Of a DNA stretch of 55,500 bases, positions 38,440 to 47,640 are shown piece after piece (position 1 is the stretch's first letter; the number at the start of each line of letters is the position of its first letter). Source of the stretch: Cyanobacteria bacterium PR.3.49. GTDB taxonomy: Bacteria; Cyanobacteriota; Vampirovibrionia; Obscuribacterales; Obscuribacteraceae. The DNA is taken from contig PNKB01000010.1 of NCBI GenBank assembly GCA_013997645.1, positions 1-55,500 on the forward strand, written 5' to 3'. The notes under the pieces were generated by a model. That model ran no database searches. It was not told the origin of the DNA and saw only the letters and a list, made by a program, of their open reading frames with translations. The translations under genes and the position numbers were made by a program.

Positions 38440-39260
38440 GAGCCGAAACTGCAAAATTGGTGGAAAGAGCCCACGAGAAGTCCTCCTGGTCCACGGTTGA
38501 GATCGATGGCATGCAGCTCCTGCAGGCTCCTGGGCTGACCGGACAAAGGCTCAAGCATGCCTTCACCACGCGCAAGGGTGGCGATACCCCAGCACCATTT
38601 GATTCGTTCAACCTGGGTCGTCACGATGCCGCAGTTGATCACTGGGACGACGCCGTGGCCAACAGAAAGAAGCTTTGTGCCGCACTGGGGATGCCTTTCA
38701 ACGAATTGCGCGTGCCCGGTCAAGTGCACTCCAAAAGAGTAGTTTTTGCCGAAGATGCCCAGCAATTGAAGGAAGTAGACGCTGTCGCCACGGTTTCCAG
38801 CAGCGTTCCGGTTCTGCTTCACTACGCAGACTGCGTTCCCATCATTATTTTTGACCCGCGGCGCAGCGCACTGGCGGTCGTGCATGCGGGGTGGAGAGGA
38901 ACGGCGGCCATGATCGCCAGCGAAGCCGTGACGGCGCTTGTAACGCGTGCAGGCAGCGAGGCCTGGGATTTGATTGCCGCAGTCGGACCGGCTATCGGCA
39001 GTTGCTGCTATCCGACTTCGGCAGATGCCGCAAAGAGCCTGGCATCCACAGTCACCGATGGTGAACTGTTTATCACATTACGAGATGGTCAGCCCTGCCC
39101 TGACTTGCGAGCCATAAATGCCATGCAGCTGCTGGAGCGAGGCATCAGCACTGTGGATGTCTCAGACCTTTGCACAGCCTGCAATCCCCAGCTCTTCTAC
39201 TCGCACAGGCAATCAGGCGGTTTGACGGGCAGGCAGGGTGCCATTGCCTGTTTGATCTAG
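38415..39260 (+). CDS. pgeF: Peptidoglycan editing factor PgeF (YfiH family)
   Basis: A multicopper-oxidase-like fold of the YfiH/DUF152 family, about 280 residues. The zinc/copper-site residues are in PGQVHSKRV, HYADCVPI and VVHAGWRGT, with a Cys-Cys pair (GSCCYP) and SDLCTACNP following. Members include PgeF, which removes wrongly incorporated serine from peptidoglycan precursors in E. coli, and proteins with purine nucleoside phosphorylase activity. The start is uncertain: ATG 38415 lacks a ribosome site, while TTG 38436 overlaps the SDR stop (TTGA) with GGAGG 12 bp upstream and may be the real start. I give the longer frame. Confidence 0.9.
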   Translation: MRRSFPQLRAETAKLVERAHEKSSWSTVEIDGMQLLQAPGLTGQRLKHAFTTRKGGDTPAPFDSFNLGRHDAAVDHWDDAVANRKKLCAALGMPFNELRVPGQVHSKRVVFAEDAQQLKEVDAVATVSSSVPVLLHYADCVPIIIFDPRRSALAVVHAGWRGTAAMIASEAVTALVTRAGSEAWDLIAAVGPAIGSCCYPTSADAAKSLASTVTDGELFITLRDGQPCPDLRAINAMQLLERGISTVDVSDLCTACNPQLFYSHRQSGGLTGRQGAIACLI

Positions 39261-39409
39261 GCAAAAACCCAGGAATACCCGCCACCTTCCTTTACAATCC
39301 ATATATGAAAGGTATTGGCAAATGGTTTATGCTCAAAATAGTACCTGGGAAGCCTGAGTAGACTAATCTAAGCGCGCATTTTCGCGTCTTTGAAAGCCGA
39401 GACACTGAT

Positions 39410-41485
39410 TTGCGACAAAAAAACAAAGATGTGTTCGCCGAGACAACTGAGAGGTTGTGCGCCCGCGTTGTTAGTTTTTCAAACGCGCACTCTTTAACTG
39501 CTCTTGTCTGCAACACGCTTCTCATCTTCAACTGTGCTGCGCCTGCTTGTATCGCCCAGAGTTCAAATAAATCTTCGCAGCACTCCAAACCTGCCGCGTC
39601 CTCACCGAATGTGGTGGCACCTGTTTCGCCACCACCAGTAGCGCCACCTATAGGAAAACCTGCGGGCGCCAAAAGCGACGGTTCTCCTGATAGCAGCGGC
39701 TCTTCCTCGCGCTACGACCCCTTGAACCCCCATGACCAGGAAGCGACCAGCCGGCCGCCATCGCCGCCGCGCTTCGACCAGCCAGAAGCTCCAGGGGCAG
39801 CGAGCAAGGCGGCAGGCAGCACAACGCAGAACAAGCCGGGCGGCGCAACCGCGAGCACGCCTGGTAAAGCTCCCGCAGCAACCGGCTCTCAAAATTCTCA
39901 GCCTTTGCTGCAACCGCAAGTGCCCAAGATTGCCGAGCCCGTAGTCGCACCGGATTTGACCAAGAATGCCAATGCGCAGCCCGGCAAGCCGGCCGAGAAT
40001 GGTTCTGCAGATGAGAAATACCCTGCAGTAGCTAATCTCGAAGTTATGACATTTGGCGAAACGCATCCGAAGATGCCGATCGCTGATCGCTTGGCGAATT
40101 TAGAGACCACCGTTTTCAAAGTCACACATCCCACCGATTCACTTTTCGTGCGCACAGAGCGACTTCAAAAAACGCTCGTCGGTAATGAAGGTCCGACACC
40201 ATATGAGAATCCTCAGTATCGTCCGCCCGATTTGCCTTCATATGCGCGCATGCCGCCGCCGGCACAAGCGTCACCAGATCCTGCTCCGGGATGGTCTGAA
40301 GATGCTCGGACGGCGCCGCCTTCCACCGGCAATCCGGGCGAAGGAAAGTATGCCTATTTCGAAGAGATTGCCGTGCTGCCGGAAAATCGTGTTGTTGTAA
40401 ACGGACAGCAATTGCAGGACTATTTTCTGGAGATGGTCAATACAGAGCGGCGCAAAGTCGGCTCACCGCCATTGGAAATCGACCCGATTGCAGAAAAACT
40501 GGCTACCGAACACGTCACGCAACTGGCTGAGCGGGCGCAGATTTCTCACTGCAATGCCAAAGGCGAGAATCCCGATCGACGCTATACTTTGTTGGGCGGA
40601 ACGGACGCCGTGACCGAGAGCCTGGTCTCTTTAAAATCCGGCGAATTGGGCAGCAAACGCCTTTATCGCGGTGCCGCGGCTAAATTGTTGCGCGTGCTCA
40701 TGAGCCATCAGGATGACAGAGATGCGCTCACTTCGCGTGATTCGACGCATGTCGGATTTGCCGCCGAGTGGACAGCCGATCGCTCTCGCTTGATCGCTTG
40801 CGCTGAGCTGGTTTCCAAACACGCCATCATTCATCCTACGCCTACAGAAGCCAGGGTCGAAGAAAAAATCGATGTCAAAGGCGTAATGTCGCCGCCCTAT
40901 CAATTTGTACGGGTTACCCTGGCATGGGAGGGCGGCAACAGCAATCTGGCCAGCGTCGCCGATGAATCGGAAGAAGCATTGCCATATTTCCCGCCGCTCG
41001 ACTATATCGCCTATCAAAGAAAAGCCGAGAGCGGAGGGCACGACAGAGCAATCATGATTCTCAAAGGTGTCGGCATAGCTGCTGCAATCGCCGGAGGAGT
41101 TTTCATGCCGCCTGTAGCTCTTGCAGCTCCACTGATTGCCGTTTCTGGTTCAGGCTCAGGAGAGCACAAGCCGGCTTCCGAAATTCCTGTGAAAGGCGGT
41201 GTCAGAGTAGAGGGAAATGTTTTCGAGACTAAAGTGCCGCTCAGCAATGAGAATAAGGACGGGCTATACTACCTTACGGTGTGGGGCTCGGAAGGGCAGG
41301 GAGCCAAACCAGTGCCTATCTCCCGAAGAGTAATCTATGTCAGCGGCGGCAAGGAAGAAGAACCGAAGACCATAACCAATTCCGATACCGGTGAAGTGAC
41401 CGCTGAGGATGCGTCTAAGAAGGACGTCAAAAAGAATGAAAAGAAAGCCAAGAAGAAAAACAAGTCAGCTCCGCCGTCCAGTTGA
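39410..41485 (+). CDS. Secreted proline-rich protein with a CAP (SCP/PR1) domain
   Basis: The frame opens at TTG 39410 (no better in-frame start before the hydrophobic segment). Residues about 28-48 form a signal-peptide-like stretch. A long Pro/Ser/Gln-rich linker (about 50-200) follows, then a short NLEVMTFGETHPK segment with a second, similar copy (NLETTVFKVTHP) just after. The CAP domain spans about 340-470, with FLEMVNTERRKVGSPPLEI, the LATEHVTQLAERAQISHCN stretch and ESLVS in the positions of the usual His/Glu cavity residues. A hydrophobic Ala/Gly stretch (about 555-585) and a Lys-rich tail end the 691-residue protein. Bacterial CAP proteins are extracellular; activity unknown. It overlaps the VWA gene. 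Confidence 0.78.
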   Translation: MRQKNKDVFAETTERLCARVVSFSNAHSLTALVCNTLLIFNCAAPACIAQSSNKSSQHSKPAASSPNVVAPVSPPPVAPPIGKPAGAKSDGSPDSSGSSSRYDPLNPHDQEATSRPPSPPRFDQPEAPGAASKAAGSTTQNKPGGATASTPGKAPAATGSQNSQPLLQPQVPKIAEPVVAPDLTKNANAQPGKPAENGSADEKYPAVANLEVMTFGETHPKMPIADRLANLETTVFKVTHPTDSLFVRTERLQKTLVGNEGPTPYENPQYRPPDLPSYARMPPPAQASPDPAPGWSEDARTAPPSTGNPGEGKYAYFEEIAVLPENRVVVNGQQLQDYFLEMVNTERRKVGSPPLEIDPIAEKLATEHVTQLAERAQISHCNAKGENPDRRYTLLGGTDAVTESLVSLKSGELGSKRLYRGAAAKLLRVLMSHQDDRDALTSRDSTHVGFAAEWTADRSRLIACAELVSKHAIIHPTPTEARVEEKIDVKGVMSPPYQFVRVTLAWEGGNSNLASVADESEEALPYFPPLDYIAYQRKAESGGHDRAIMILKGVGIAAAIAGGVFMPPVALAAPLIAVSGSGSGEHKPASEIPVKGGVRVEGNVFETKVPLSNENKDGLYYLTVWGSEGQGAKPVPISRRVIYVSGGKEEEPKTITNSDTGEVTAEDASKKDVKKNEKKAKKKNKSAPPSS

Positions 41486-42599
41486 TCTGCTGTTGTTTCT
41501 TCTTGCCGTTGGCACTGTATATGGTGCTGATGCATGGGCCGGCAATAATACGGCACCACTGCCCCCGGTATCACCCAGCCCGGCGCCGGCCGATTGGCCG
41601 ATGCCTGCTCCCACTTACCAGCCGCCACCCAGACGCCCTCCGCCCCCTCAGTACGGTCAGCCGATCCAAACCGGAACCAGTTCCACACAATTGCAAACTG
41701 GAACGCAGAGCACCACTCTTCAGACTGGAACACAAAGCACGACTTTGCAAACCGGAACAGCCAGCACCTTGCTGCAGACCGGAACAGCTGGAACACTGAT
41801 TCAGAGCGGCACGGCAAACAGCATCATTCAGGGCGGCGTCAACAAAGAAGCCGGACCGGTCAATATTCTGTTTCTTCTCGACGCATCGTTCAGCATGAAA
41901 GAGAAGCTGGATGGCAGCATGCAAAAAATGGATGCTGCCAAAATGGTTTTGCAGCAAGCCTTGTCGCGCGTTCCCTCCGATGTTAATTTGGGCTTGCGCG
42001 TTTTCGGACAGGGCTACACCGGAGACAACTGGGCCGATTGCAAACAAAGTGCCTTGTTGGTTCCCCTCGGTCAGGGAAACAGGAGATCGATCATCGAACG
42101 TGTCCGGCAGATACATCCTTATGGTCTGACACCACTGGAATTCGCATTGCGACAGGCTGCAGAAGGCGACCTTTCCGGGCTGAGCGGACCGAAGACATTG
42201 ATTTTGATTTCCGACGGCGCCGATACGTGCGGCGGCAATCCATGCGAGTTTATAAAGCAGTTGCCGCGCATGGGCATCAAATTGAAAGTGGACATTGTCG
42301 GTCTCAGTCTGGGGCACAGACCGGAAGATATGATGGCGCGGCATCAATTGAACTGCATAACGGAAAATAGCGGCGGCAAGTATTACGACGCGAAAACCGC
42401 AGCACAACTAATTGAAAGCATCTCCGCCAGTGTGAATAAAGCAATTTCCGGTCGGGTGATCGTCAAGCCGGGTCAGCCTGCGACTAATTTAGATACTCCA
42501 GTCGAGTTGCAAGAAATTCAATTGCCGACGCCGCTCAAAGCGCCGGAAGCGCAGCCGCTCAAAGCTGATCCGCCGCAGCCGCTGCCGGACAGCAAATAA
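41436..42599 (+). CDS. Secreted VWA-domain protein with a nonapeptide repeat
   Basis: I place the start at ATG 41436 (AAGGA about 11 bp upstream), 50 bp inside the end of the CAP gene in another frame; ATG 41409 is a longer option. The 387-residue protein has a basic N-terminus, a membrane/signal segment (about 16-35), a Pro-rich linker, six 9-residue repeats, and a von Willebrand A domain (about 140-340). The metal-ion-dependent adhesion site is complete: DASFS, the Thr in GLTPLE and ISDGADT. A Pro-rich tail follows. VWA domains bind ligands through Mg2+, so adhesion or complex assembly at the surface is likely. The overlap suggests it works with the CAP protein. Confidence 0.85.
   Translation: MKRKPRRKTSQLRRPVDLLLFLLAVGTVYGADAWAGNNTAPLPPVSPSPAPADWPMPAPTYQPPPRRPPPPQYGQPIQTGTSSTQLQTGTQSTTLQTGTQSTTLQTGTASTLLQTGTAGTLIQSGTANSIIQGGVNKEAGPVNILFLLDASFSMKEKLDGSMQKMDAAKMVLQQALSRVPSDVNLGLRVFGQGYTGDNWADCKQSALLVPLGQGNRRSIIERVRQIHPYGLTPLEFALRQAAEGDLSGLSGPKTLILISDGADTCGGNPCEFIKQLPRMGIKLKVDIVGLSLGHRPEDMMARHQLNCITENSGGKYYDAKTAAQLIESISASVNKAISGRVIVKPGQPATNLDTPVELQEIQLPTPLKAPEAQPLKADPPQPLPDSK
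41664..41825 (+). repeat. Six tandem 27-bp repeats encoding a nonapeptide
   Basis: Six in-frame units of 27 bp encode [IL]-Q-[TS]-G-T-x-x-x-x, with units 2 and 3 giving identical peptides. The regular Gly-Thr and aliphatic/Gln pattern resembles pentapeptide or beta-helix-type strands. Low divergence suggests recent expansion. Confidence 0.92.
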
Positions 42600-42624
42600 T
42601 CTGTTTTGACAAAGTTCTATAGCT

Positions 42625-43647
42625 TTAAACTTTGGCAGCCTGTTTCATAGATTTGTTGACGATGCCGATCGCCGTTTCGATATCGCTTTTTTCGATGCCG
42701 TAATGCGTAACCATGCGCATGCGATGGCGATCGATGGTGTTGGCTAGCAGTCCGTTTTCTTTCAGTGTCTTCGAAAGCTTGCTTACGTCGCCGGTTTTCA
42801 ATTTGAAAAACACCATGTTGCTATGAACCGGCTCGACATCAATGTCGGATATGTTTTTCAAACCATCGGCCAAAAGCTGCGCGTTGGCATGATCTTCATG
42901 CAATCTCTCAACCATCGTGTCCAGCGCCACAATGCAAGCAGCCGCCAGAACACCGGCCTGACGCATGCCGCCACCAACGAGTTTTCTTGCTCTGTGAGCC
43001 TTTTTTATAAACTCTTTCGAGCCTGTAACTATCGAGCCAACTGGTGCCGAGAGCCCTTTTGAAAAACACATTTGCAATGAGTCGGCCGAAGCCACTAGTG
43101 TTTTAACCGGCACTTTCAATGCAATTGCGGCATTGAAAATTCGCGCACCATCGACATGCATGAGCAGATTATTTTTGCGGCAAAGCGCGCCGGCCGAGTT
43201 CATATACTCAACGGGAAGAACCCGCCCGTCCTGTGTGTTTTCAATGCAAACTAAACGCGACACAGGGCAATGCTGATCGTCGAATCTGATCGCGCCCTCG
43301 ATCTCTTCCAGCGGCAAGCTGCCGTCTTTCGAGTTATCGATTGTCTGCGTGTGGATGCCGCCTAAGGAAGCGGCGCCACCTTGCTCCCATTGAAAAATGT
43401 GATTGCACTTGCCAACTATGATTTCATCACCGCGCCCGCAATGAGAAAGCAAAGAGACAAGATTGCCCATCGATCCACTGACAACGAAGAGCGCCCCTTC
43501 TTTGCCGAAGAGCTCGGCGCACTTTTCTTGCAGGCGATTGACCGTAGGATCCTCGCCATACACATCGTCACCGACATCAGCTTTAGCCATTGCCTCGAGC
43601 ATGGCGGCTGTTGGTTTGGTAACCGTATCGCTGCGCAAGTCAATCAT
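42625..43647 (-). CDS. ltaE: Low-specificity L-threonine aldolase
   Basis: A 340-residue PLP enzyme that splits threonine to glycine and acetaldehyde. Family marks are the N-terminal IDLRSDTVTKPT, the GDDVYGEDPTVNRLQE stretch, FVVSGSMGNLVSLL, HVDGARIFNAA with the PLP-binding Asp, and CFSKGLSAPVGS containing the Schiff-base Lys. The C-terminal domain with RMVTHYGI is also typical. It is a cytoplasmic enzyme of glycine metabolism, transcribed leftward between the VWA gene, which converges on it, and nuoM. No strong ribosome site is visible before ATG 43647. Confidence 0.93.
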   Translation of the reverse strand: MIDLRSDTVTKPTAAMLEAMAKADVGDDVYGEDPTVNRLQEKCAELFGKEGALFVVSGSMGNLVSLLSHCGRGDEIIVGKCNHIFQWEQGGAASLGGIHTQTIDNSKDGSLPLEEIEGAIRFDDQHCPVSRLVCIENTQDGRVLPVEYMNSAGALCRKNNLLMHVDGARIFNAAIALKVPVKTLVASADSLQMCFSKGLSAPVGSIVTGSKEFIKKAHRARKLVGGGMRQAGVLAAACIVALDTMVERLHEDHANAQLLADGLKNISDIDVEPVHSNMVFFKLKTGDVSKLSKTLKENGLLANTIDRHRMRMVTHYGIEKSDIETAIGIVNKSMKQAAKV

Positions 43648-43691
43648 TTAATAGATTCGATATGTAACGACCGGACTCTAAATTTACAGTT

Positions 43692-45257
43692 CTAAAGCTG
43701 ATTTTGCGGGCTTTGAGAAATCGACATCTTTGCTGTCACGTTGCGCGTGACGATGTCGGCAACCGAGCCGTACTGGTCGATGATCAAAGCAGGGTAAATT
43801 CCCAGCGCCAGGATCGACAAGCTGAGCGCCCAGCCTACCAACTTTTCAGTTGGTCTGGCATCAGACAGGTGGCCCTGCCACTTGGCCATCAAATCGCCGA
43901 AGAAAAGACGCTTGAAAAGCCAGAGCATGTAGCCCGCAGTCAGGATGACGCCAGTAGCGGCAACAACAATCGACGTTTGCACCATGGCATGGTGCTGGGC
44001 AGAAACAGAAGCCATAGGCGATGTATACGCGCCGTAGAAAACGGCAGCTTCGGCAACGAAGCCGGACAGTGCGGGCAGCCCGAGATTGGCCATCACAGCG
44101 AACATCCACATATAGAAGACGTAAGGCATTTCTTTGGCCAATCCGCCGCCAATCTCGTGAATGTCACGTGTATGCGTGCGTTCGTAGACGCAGCCGACCA
44201 GGAAGAACAAGGCGGCTGAGATGACGCCGTGGCTGATCATCTGGAAGATGGCGCCATTGACTGCCGCGGCGGATAGCGAACCGATTCCAAGCAGAACGAA
44301 GCCCATGTGGCTGACACTTGAAAAGGCGATGATGCGCTTCATATCTGTTTGCACCAGACAGGCCATTGCCGCCCAGACGATATTGAAAGCGCCCAGAAGC
44401 ATTATCCAGTGACCGTAATCGACGAAGACCGTCGGGAAGAAGTCCATGCAGATTCTGACCAGGCCGTACGATCCCATCTTGAGAAGCAAACCGGCAAGGA
44501 TCATGGATATCGGCGTGGGCGCTTCAACGTGAGCATCCGGCAACCATGTATGGAATGGGAAGGACGGAAGCTTGATGATGAAAGCTAGAAAGAAGCCGAG
44601 GAAGGCGATCAACTGAGCTGACTTGGGAAGCAAAGGTGCGGCTTGCGCCAGTTTGACCATGTCGAATGTGGCCAGCGCCGGATTGTCTACTTGCAACGCG
44701 AAGTAGAGATAGAGCAATCCGCCCAACATCAAAACGCCGCCGAAGAACGTATAAAGCAGGAATTTCATCGCTGCATAATCGCGTCTGGGACCGCCCCAGA
44801 TGGCGATTAGGAAGAACATAGGAACCAGTTCCAATTCGTACATGACAAAGAATTGCAACAGGTCAAGTGATACGAAAACTCCGAGAATCGAGAGCGTTAG
44901 AAGCATCACGAAGCTGTAGAAAAGCTTCGGACGGTTGTCTCCTATTGATTCGGAGGCCAGCACTGCAGTCAGAGTGACGAACGCCGTCAAGACAACCAGG
45001 CAGAGACTGAAACCGTCGACGCCCACGTGATACTGGACAGGAAATGGAGTGGTTATCCAACTGTAGATTTGTTCGAATTGATATCCGCTGGTGCCTGCCT
45101 TGAATGACTTTATGGCCACCCCGGACAGGGCGAGCATTGCGACACTGAATGCAATTGCCAGCTTGCGTGCCCACTCCGGCGGCATTAGCGCTATTGCTAA
45201 GGAGCCGATGAGAGGTGTCAAGAGAATGGCTGTGAGAATCGACTGAGGCTGGTCCAC
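43692..45257 (-). CDS. nuoM: NADH-quinone oxidoreductase subunit M (NuoM/NdhD-like)
   Basis: A proton-pumping antiporter-like subunit of respiratory complex I in the cytoplasmic membrane. The 521-residue protein has about 14 helices, the conserved ELELVPMFFLIAIWGG (Glu in helix 5), LPSFPFHTWLPDAHVEAPTP and the SSVSHMGFVLLG stretch with the proton-path Lys and His residues in their usual places. GTG 45257 has GGAG 6-7 bp upstream. It diverges from nuoL across about 300 bp, which is unusual, since nuoL and nuoM normally lie side by side in the nuo operon. No other nuo subunit is in the window. Confidence 0.94.
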   Translation of the reverse strand: MDQPQSILTAILLTPLIGSLAIALMPPEWARKLAIAFSVAMLALSGVAIKSFKAGTSGYQFEQIYSWITTPFPVQYHVGVDGFSLCLVVLTAFVTLTAVLASESIGDNRPKLFYSFVMLLTLSILGVFVSLDLLQFFVMYELELVPMFFLIAIWGGPRRDYAAMKFLLYTFFGGVLMLGGLLYLYFALQVDNPALATFDMVKLAQAAPLLPKSAQLIAFLGFFLAFIIKLPSFPFHTWLPDAHVEAPTPISMILAGLLLKMGSYGLVRICMDFFPTVFVDYGHWIMLLGAFNIVWAAMACLVQTDMKRIIAFSSVSHMGFVLLGIGSLSAAAVNGAIFQMISHGVISAALFFLVGCVYERTHTRDIHEIGGGLAKEMPYVFYMWMFAVMANLGLPALSGFVAEAAVFYGAYTSPMASVSAQHHAMVQTSIVVAATGVILTAGYMLWLFKRLFFGDLMAKWQGHLSDARPTEKLVGWALSLSILALGIYPALIIDQYGSVADIVTRNVTAKMSISQSPQNQL

Positions 45258-45563
45258 TTCAAACTCCGATGAAAAATCTGCTGCCAGATTTAAAAAACGT
45301 GCGTGAACAGTATATCGGGGTGTCGAGCGCCATGCCAGAAAGAACCTCTAAGAACGGGCTTACTGAAGAGTTATTGAAAAGAAAAATCTTTTCACTCTCA
45401 CAAATTTGCTATTTATCAACCGTACTTAATCCGCAGCCAACGTCATGGCTCTAATATTGATGGTGCTAATTATTGTTCTCGATAGTTTCGATGTGAAAAA
45501 CCTCTTGGGAACAGCGATATGCAATCAGGCAAATCAAATAAAGATCGTTAAAAGGATGGAGTC
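45258..45563. other. Intergenic region between divergent nuoM and nuoL
   Basis: This 306-bp AT-rich stretch must hold promoters for both complex I genes. It contains a 61-codon open frame (45269-45454) with no ribosome site and no recognisable features, which I do not regard as a gene. No clear promoter boxes or hairpins were identified. Confidence 0.45.
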
Positions 45564-47591
45564 GTGGAGCAATCAATAGATTACTGGCGTCAGGTAATCG
45601 AACTCTCACCGTGGATAGTCGCGGTGCCGTTCCTTGTGGGATTCGGCATTATCTTGCTCAATACACTTGTTGGTTCGAGCACCAAACTAGTCAAGACTCT
45701 ATCCATGGTGGCATCGATCGGTGGTGTGGTCTACGGATTCATCCACTCGATGATGATTTTCTACGCCCTTTGTAAGTTTCCCGAACTGGGACCCTGGGTG
45801 AAAAACATTCCTTATTTCACCTCCGCCAGTTTTACTCTCACCCTTGGAGTCCTGGTCGACAATCTCTGCGCATTTATGTTGATTGTCGTCACGTCGGTGA
45901 GTTTGCTCGTCCAGGTATATACGCATGGCTATATGCGTGAGGATCCAGGATATTCGCGCTTCTATTGCTATCTGAGTTTGTTTACCGCGTCCATGCTCGG
46001 ACTGGTTGTTGCCACCAATTTATTTCAGATGTATTTCTTCTGGGAATTGGTCGGCGTTTGCAGTTATTTCTTGATTGGTTTTTGGTGGTACAAGAAGAGC
46101 GCTGCCGAAGCCTGTCTCAAAGCATTCGTTATAAATAGAATCGGTGACTTCGGATTTCTTGTCGGTGTGTTGTGGTTCTTTGCAGTCACGTACAACATCT
46201 GGGCCGGACATCCCGTGCTTCAGTTCTACGACAAAGGCGGATTCGATTTAGCCGGCGTTATTGAAAAGGCCTATCTAGCCAAGCAAGTTGATGTTCAAAC
46301 CCTTGGTTTTATCTCCATGGTCATGTTCATGGGACCAATGGCCAAGTCTGCGCAGTTCTTGCTCCACACCTGGCTGCCTGATGCAATGGAAGGCCCGACG
46401 CCGATTTCTGCACTGATCCACGCGGCGACCATGGTTGCTGCCGGTGTATATCTGGTCGCTCGCGCTTATCCTATCTGGCAATCGCCGGACGGATCGCCGG
46501 GGGGAATGGGCTTAGGCTTCGTTGCATTCATCGGCGCCTGCACCGCTTTCATGGCTGCCACCATTGCCATGAGCCAATACGATATTAAGCGTGTGCTTGC
46601 CTGGTCGACAGTTTCTCAGCTCGGTTACATGTTCGTCGGACTGGGCGCCGGCGCATTCACCGGCGGTTTGTTCCACCTCTTCAACCACGCGTTTTTCAAA
46701 GCCATGCTCTTCCTTTGCAGTGGTGCCGTTATTCACGGACTGGCAGGCGAGCAGGACATAAGAAAGATGGGCGGCTTGAAGAAGAGCATGCCCTGGACGG
46801 CAGGATGTTTTCTCATCGGTACGCTCTCAATCTCCGGATGCCCCGGCTTAAGCGGTTTCTTCTCCAAAGATGAAATCATTGCTTCAGCCACGGCAATGGA
46901 TCCGTTGTTGGGCGGTCTGATGATTCTCACTGCCGGTTTGACCGCGTTCTACATGTTCCGCGTTTATTTCATGACTTTTGAAGGCTCGTACAGAGGCAAT
47001 GCGCATCCGCACGAATCTCCGCCCGTCATGATTGCGCCTCTGGTTGTGCTGGCGATTCCATCAATCTTCAGCGGTTATCTAGGTTTCAATTTCAGCAGCT
47101 TGTCGACCATCTCTTTCAGTGGTGGTCACGGAAAGGCATTCGCCAACGCATTCGGCTCCTTTATCTACTTCAAACAACCTGTGTTTGAAGGCATCAACGG
47201 GGTCGTCATGCTGGCGTCGATCGGCTTGGCTGCTGCAGGTTTCCTCATCGCCTACATGATGTATGTCGCCGGTTCCATCAAATGGAATCAAGCGATTGCC
47301 GAAAGCAAATCACCGTTTGTGCAGGGGATTTATCAATTCTCCTTCAACAAATGGTATTTCGATAATCTATATATGGGCATTCTGCAAAAGGGCATCCTGC
47401 CTGCGTTCCAAGCAGTGTGGAATCTAATTGATCGTCTCATCGTTGACAATATCGTCAATGGTGCTGGAATCGTTGCGCGTGGCACCGGCGAAAGCTTGAG
47501 ATATGCGCAAAACGGCAGAGGGCAATACTATGCTCTGGTGATCTTCGGCTGGGTTGCCGGTCTTACAGTGCTGGTATTTTTCCTGCGTTAG
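45564..47591 (+). CDS. nuoL: NADH-quinone oxidoreductase subunit L (NuoL/NdhF-like)
   Basis: The largest antiporter-like subunit of complex I, 675 residues with about 15-16 helices. GTG 45564 follows AAGGATGGAG. Marks include FFWELVGVCSYFLIGFWW (helix-5 Glu), FLLHTWLPDAMEGPTPISAL, HAATMVAAGVYL, STVSQLGYMFVGLG and HAFFKAMLFLCSGAVIH. The C-terminus contains the long amphipathic region and final membrane helix typical of NuoL. It should pump protons within a complex whose other subunits lie elsewhere. It is followed after 49 bp by the His-rich gene and then korAB. Confidence 0.95.
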   Translation: MEQSIDYWRQVIELSPWIVAVPFLVGFGIILLNTLVGSSTKLVKTLSMVASIGGVVYGFIHSMMIFYALCKFPELGPWVKNIPYFTSASFTLTLGVLVDNLCAFMLIVVTSVSLLVQVYTHGYMREDPGYSRFYCYLSLFTASMLGLVVATNLFQMYFFWELVGVCSYFLIGFWWYKKSAAEACLKAFVINRIGDFGFLVGVLWFFAVTYNIWAGHPVLQFYDKGGFDLAGVIEKAYLAKQVDVQTLGFISMVMFMGPMAKSAQFLLHTWLPDAMEGPTPISALIHAATMVAAGVYLVARAYPIWQSPDGSPGGMGLGFVAFIGACTAFMAATIAMSQYDIKRVLAWSTVSQLGYMFVGLGAGAFTGGLFHLFNHAFFKAMLFLCSGAVIHGLAGEQDIRKMGGLKKSMPWTAGCFLIGTLSISGCPGLSGFFSKDEIIASATAMDPLLGGLMILTAGLTAFYMFRVYFMTFEGSYRGNAHPHESPPVMIAPLVVLAIPSIFSGYLGFNFSSLSTISFSGGHGKAFANAFGSFIYFKQPVFEGINGVVMLASIGLAAAGFLIAYMMYVAGSIKWNQAIAESKSPFVQGIYQFSFNKWYFDNLYMGILQKGILPAFQAVWNLIDRLIVDNIVNGAGIVARGTGESLRYAQNGRGQYYALVIFGWVAGLTVLVFFLR

Positions 47592-47640
47592 AGCGAAAAG
47601 CTGTCTATTCGAGTTTGTGATTAGGAGAGGCTAGAGGCAA

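Noticed and set aside
41571-42407. 278-codon open frame antisense to the VWA gene
   Set aside because: The repeat array in the VWA gene forces a repetitive antisense frame; no start signal or domain is visible.
42610-42634. CAAAGTT/AACTTTG inverted repeat as a terminator
   Set aside because: The stem is short and AT-rich, has no T-tract, and includes the stop codon of the leftward gene.
45269-45454. 61-codon open frame between nuoM and nuoL
   Set aside because: It has no ribosome site, no hydrophobic or domain pattern, and lies where both divergent promoters must be.
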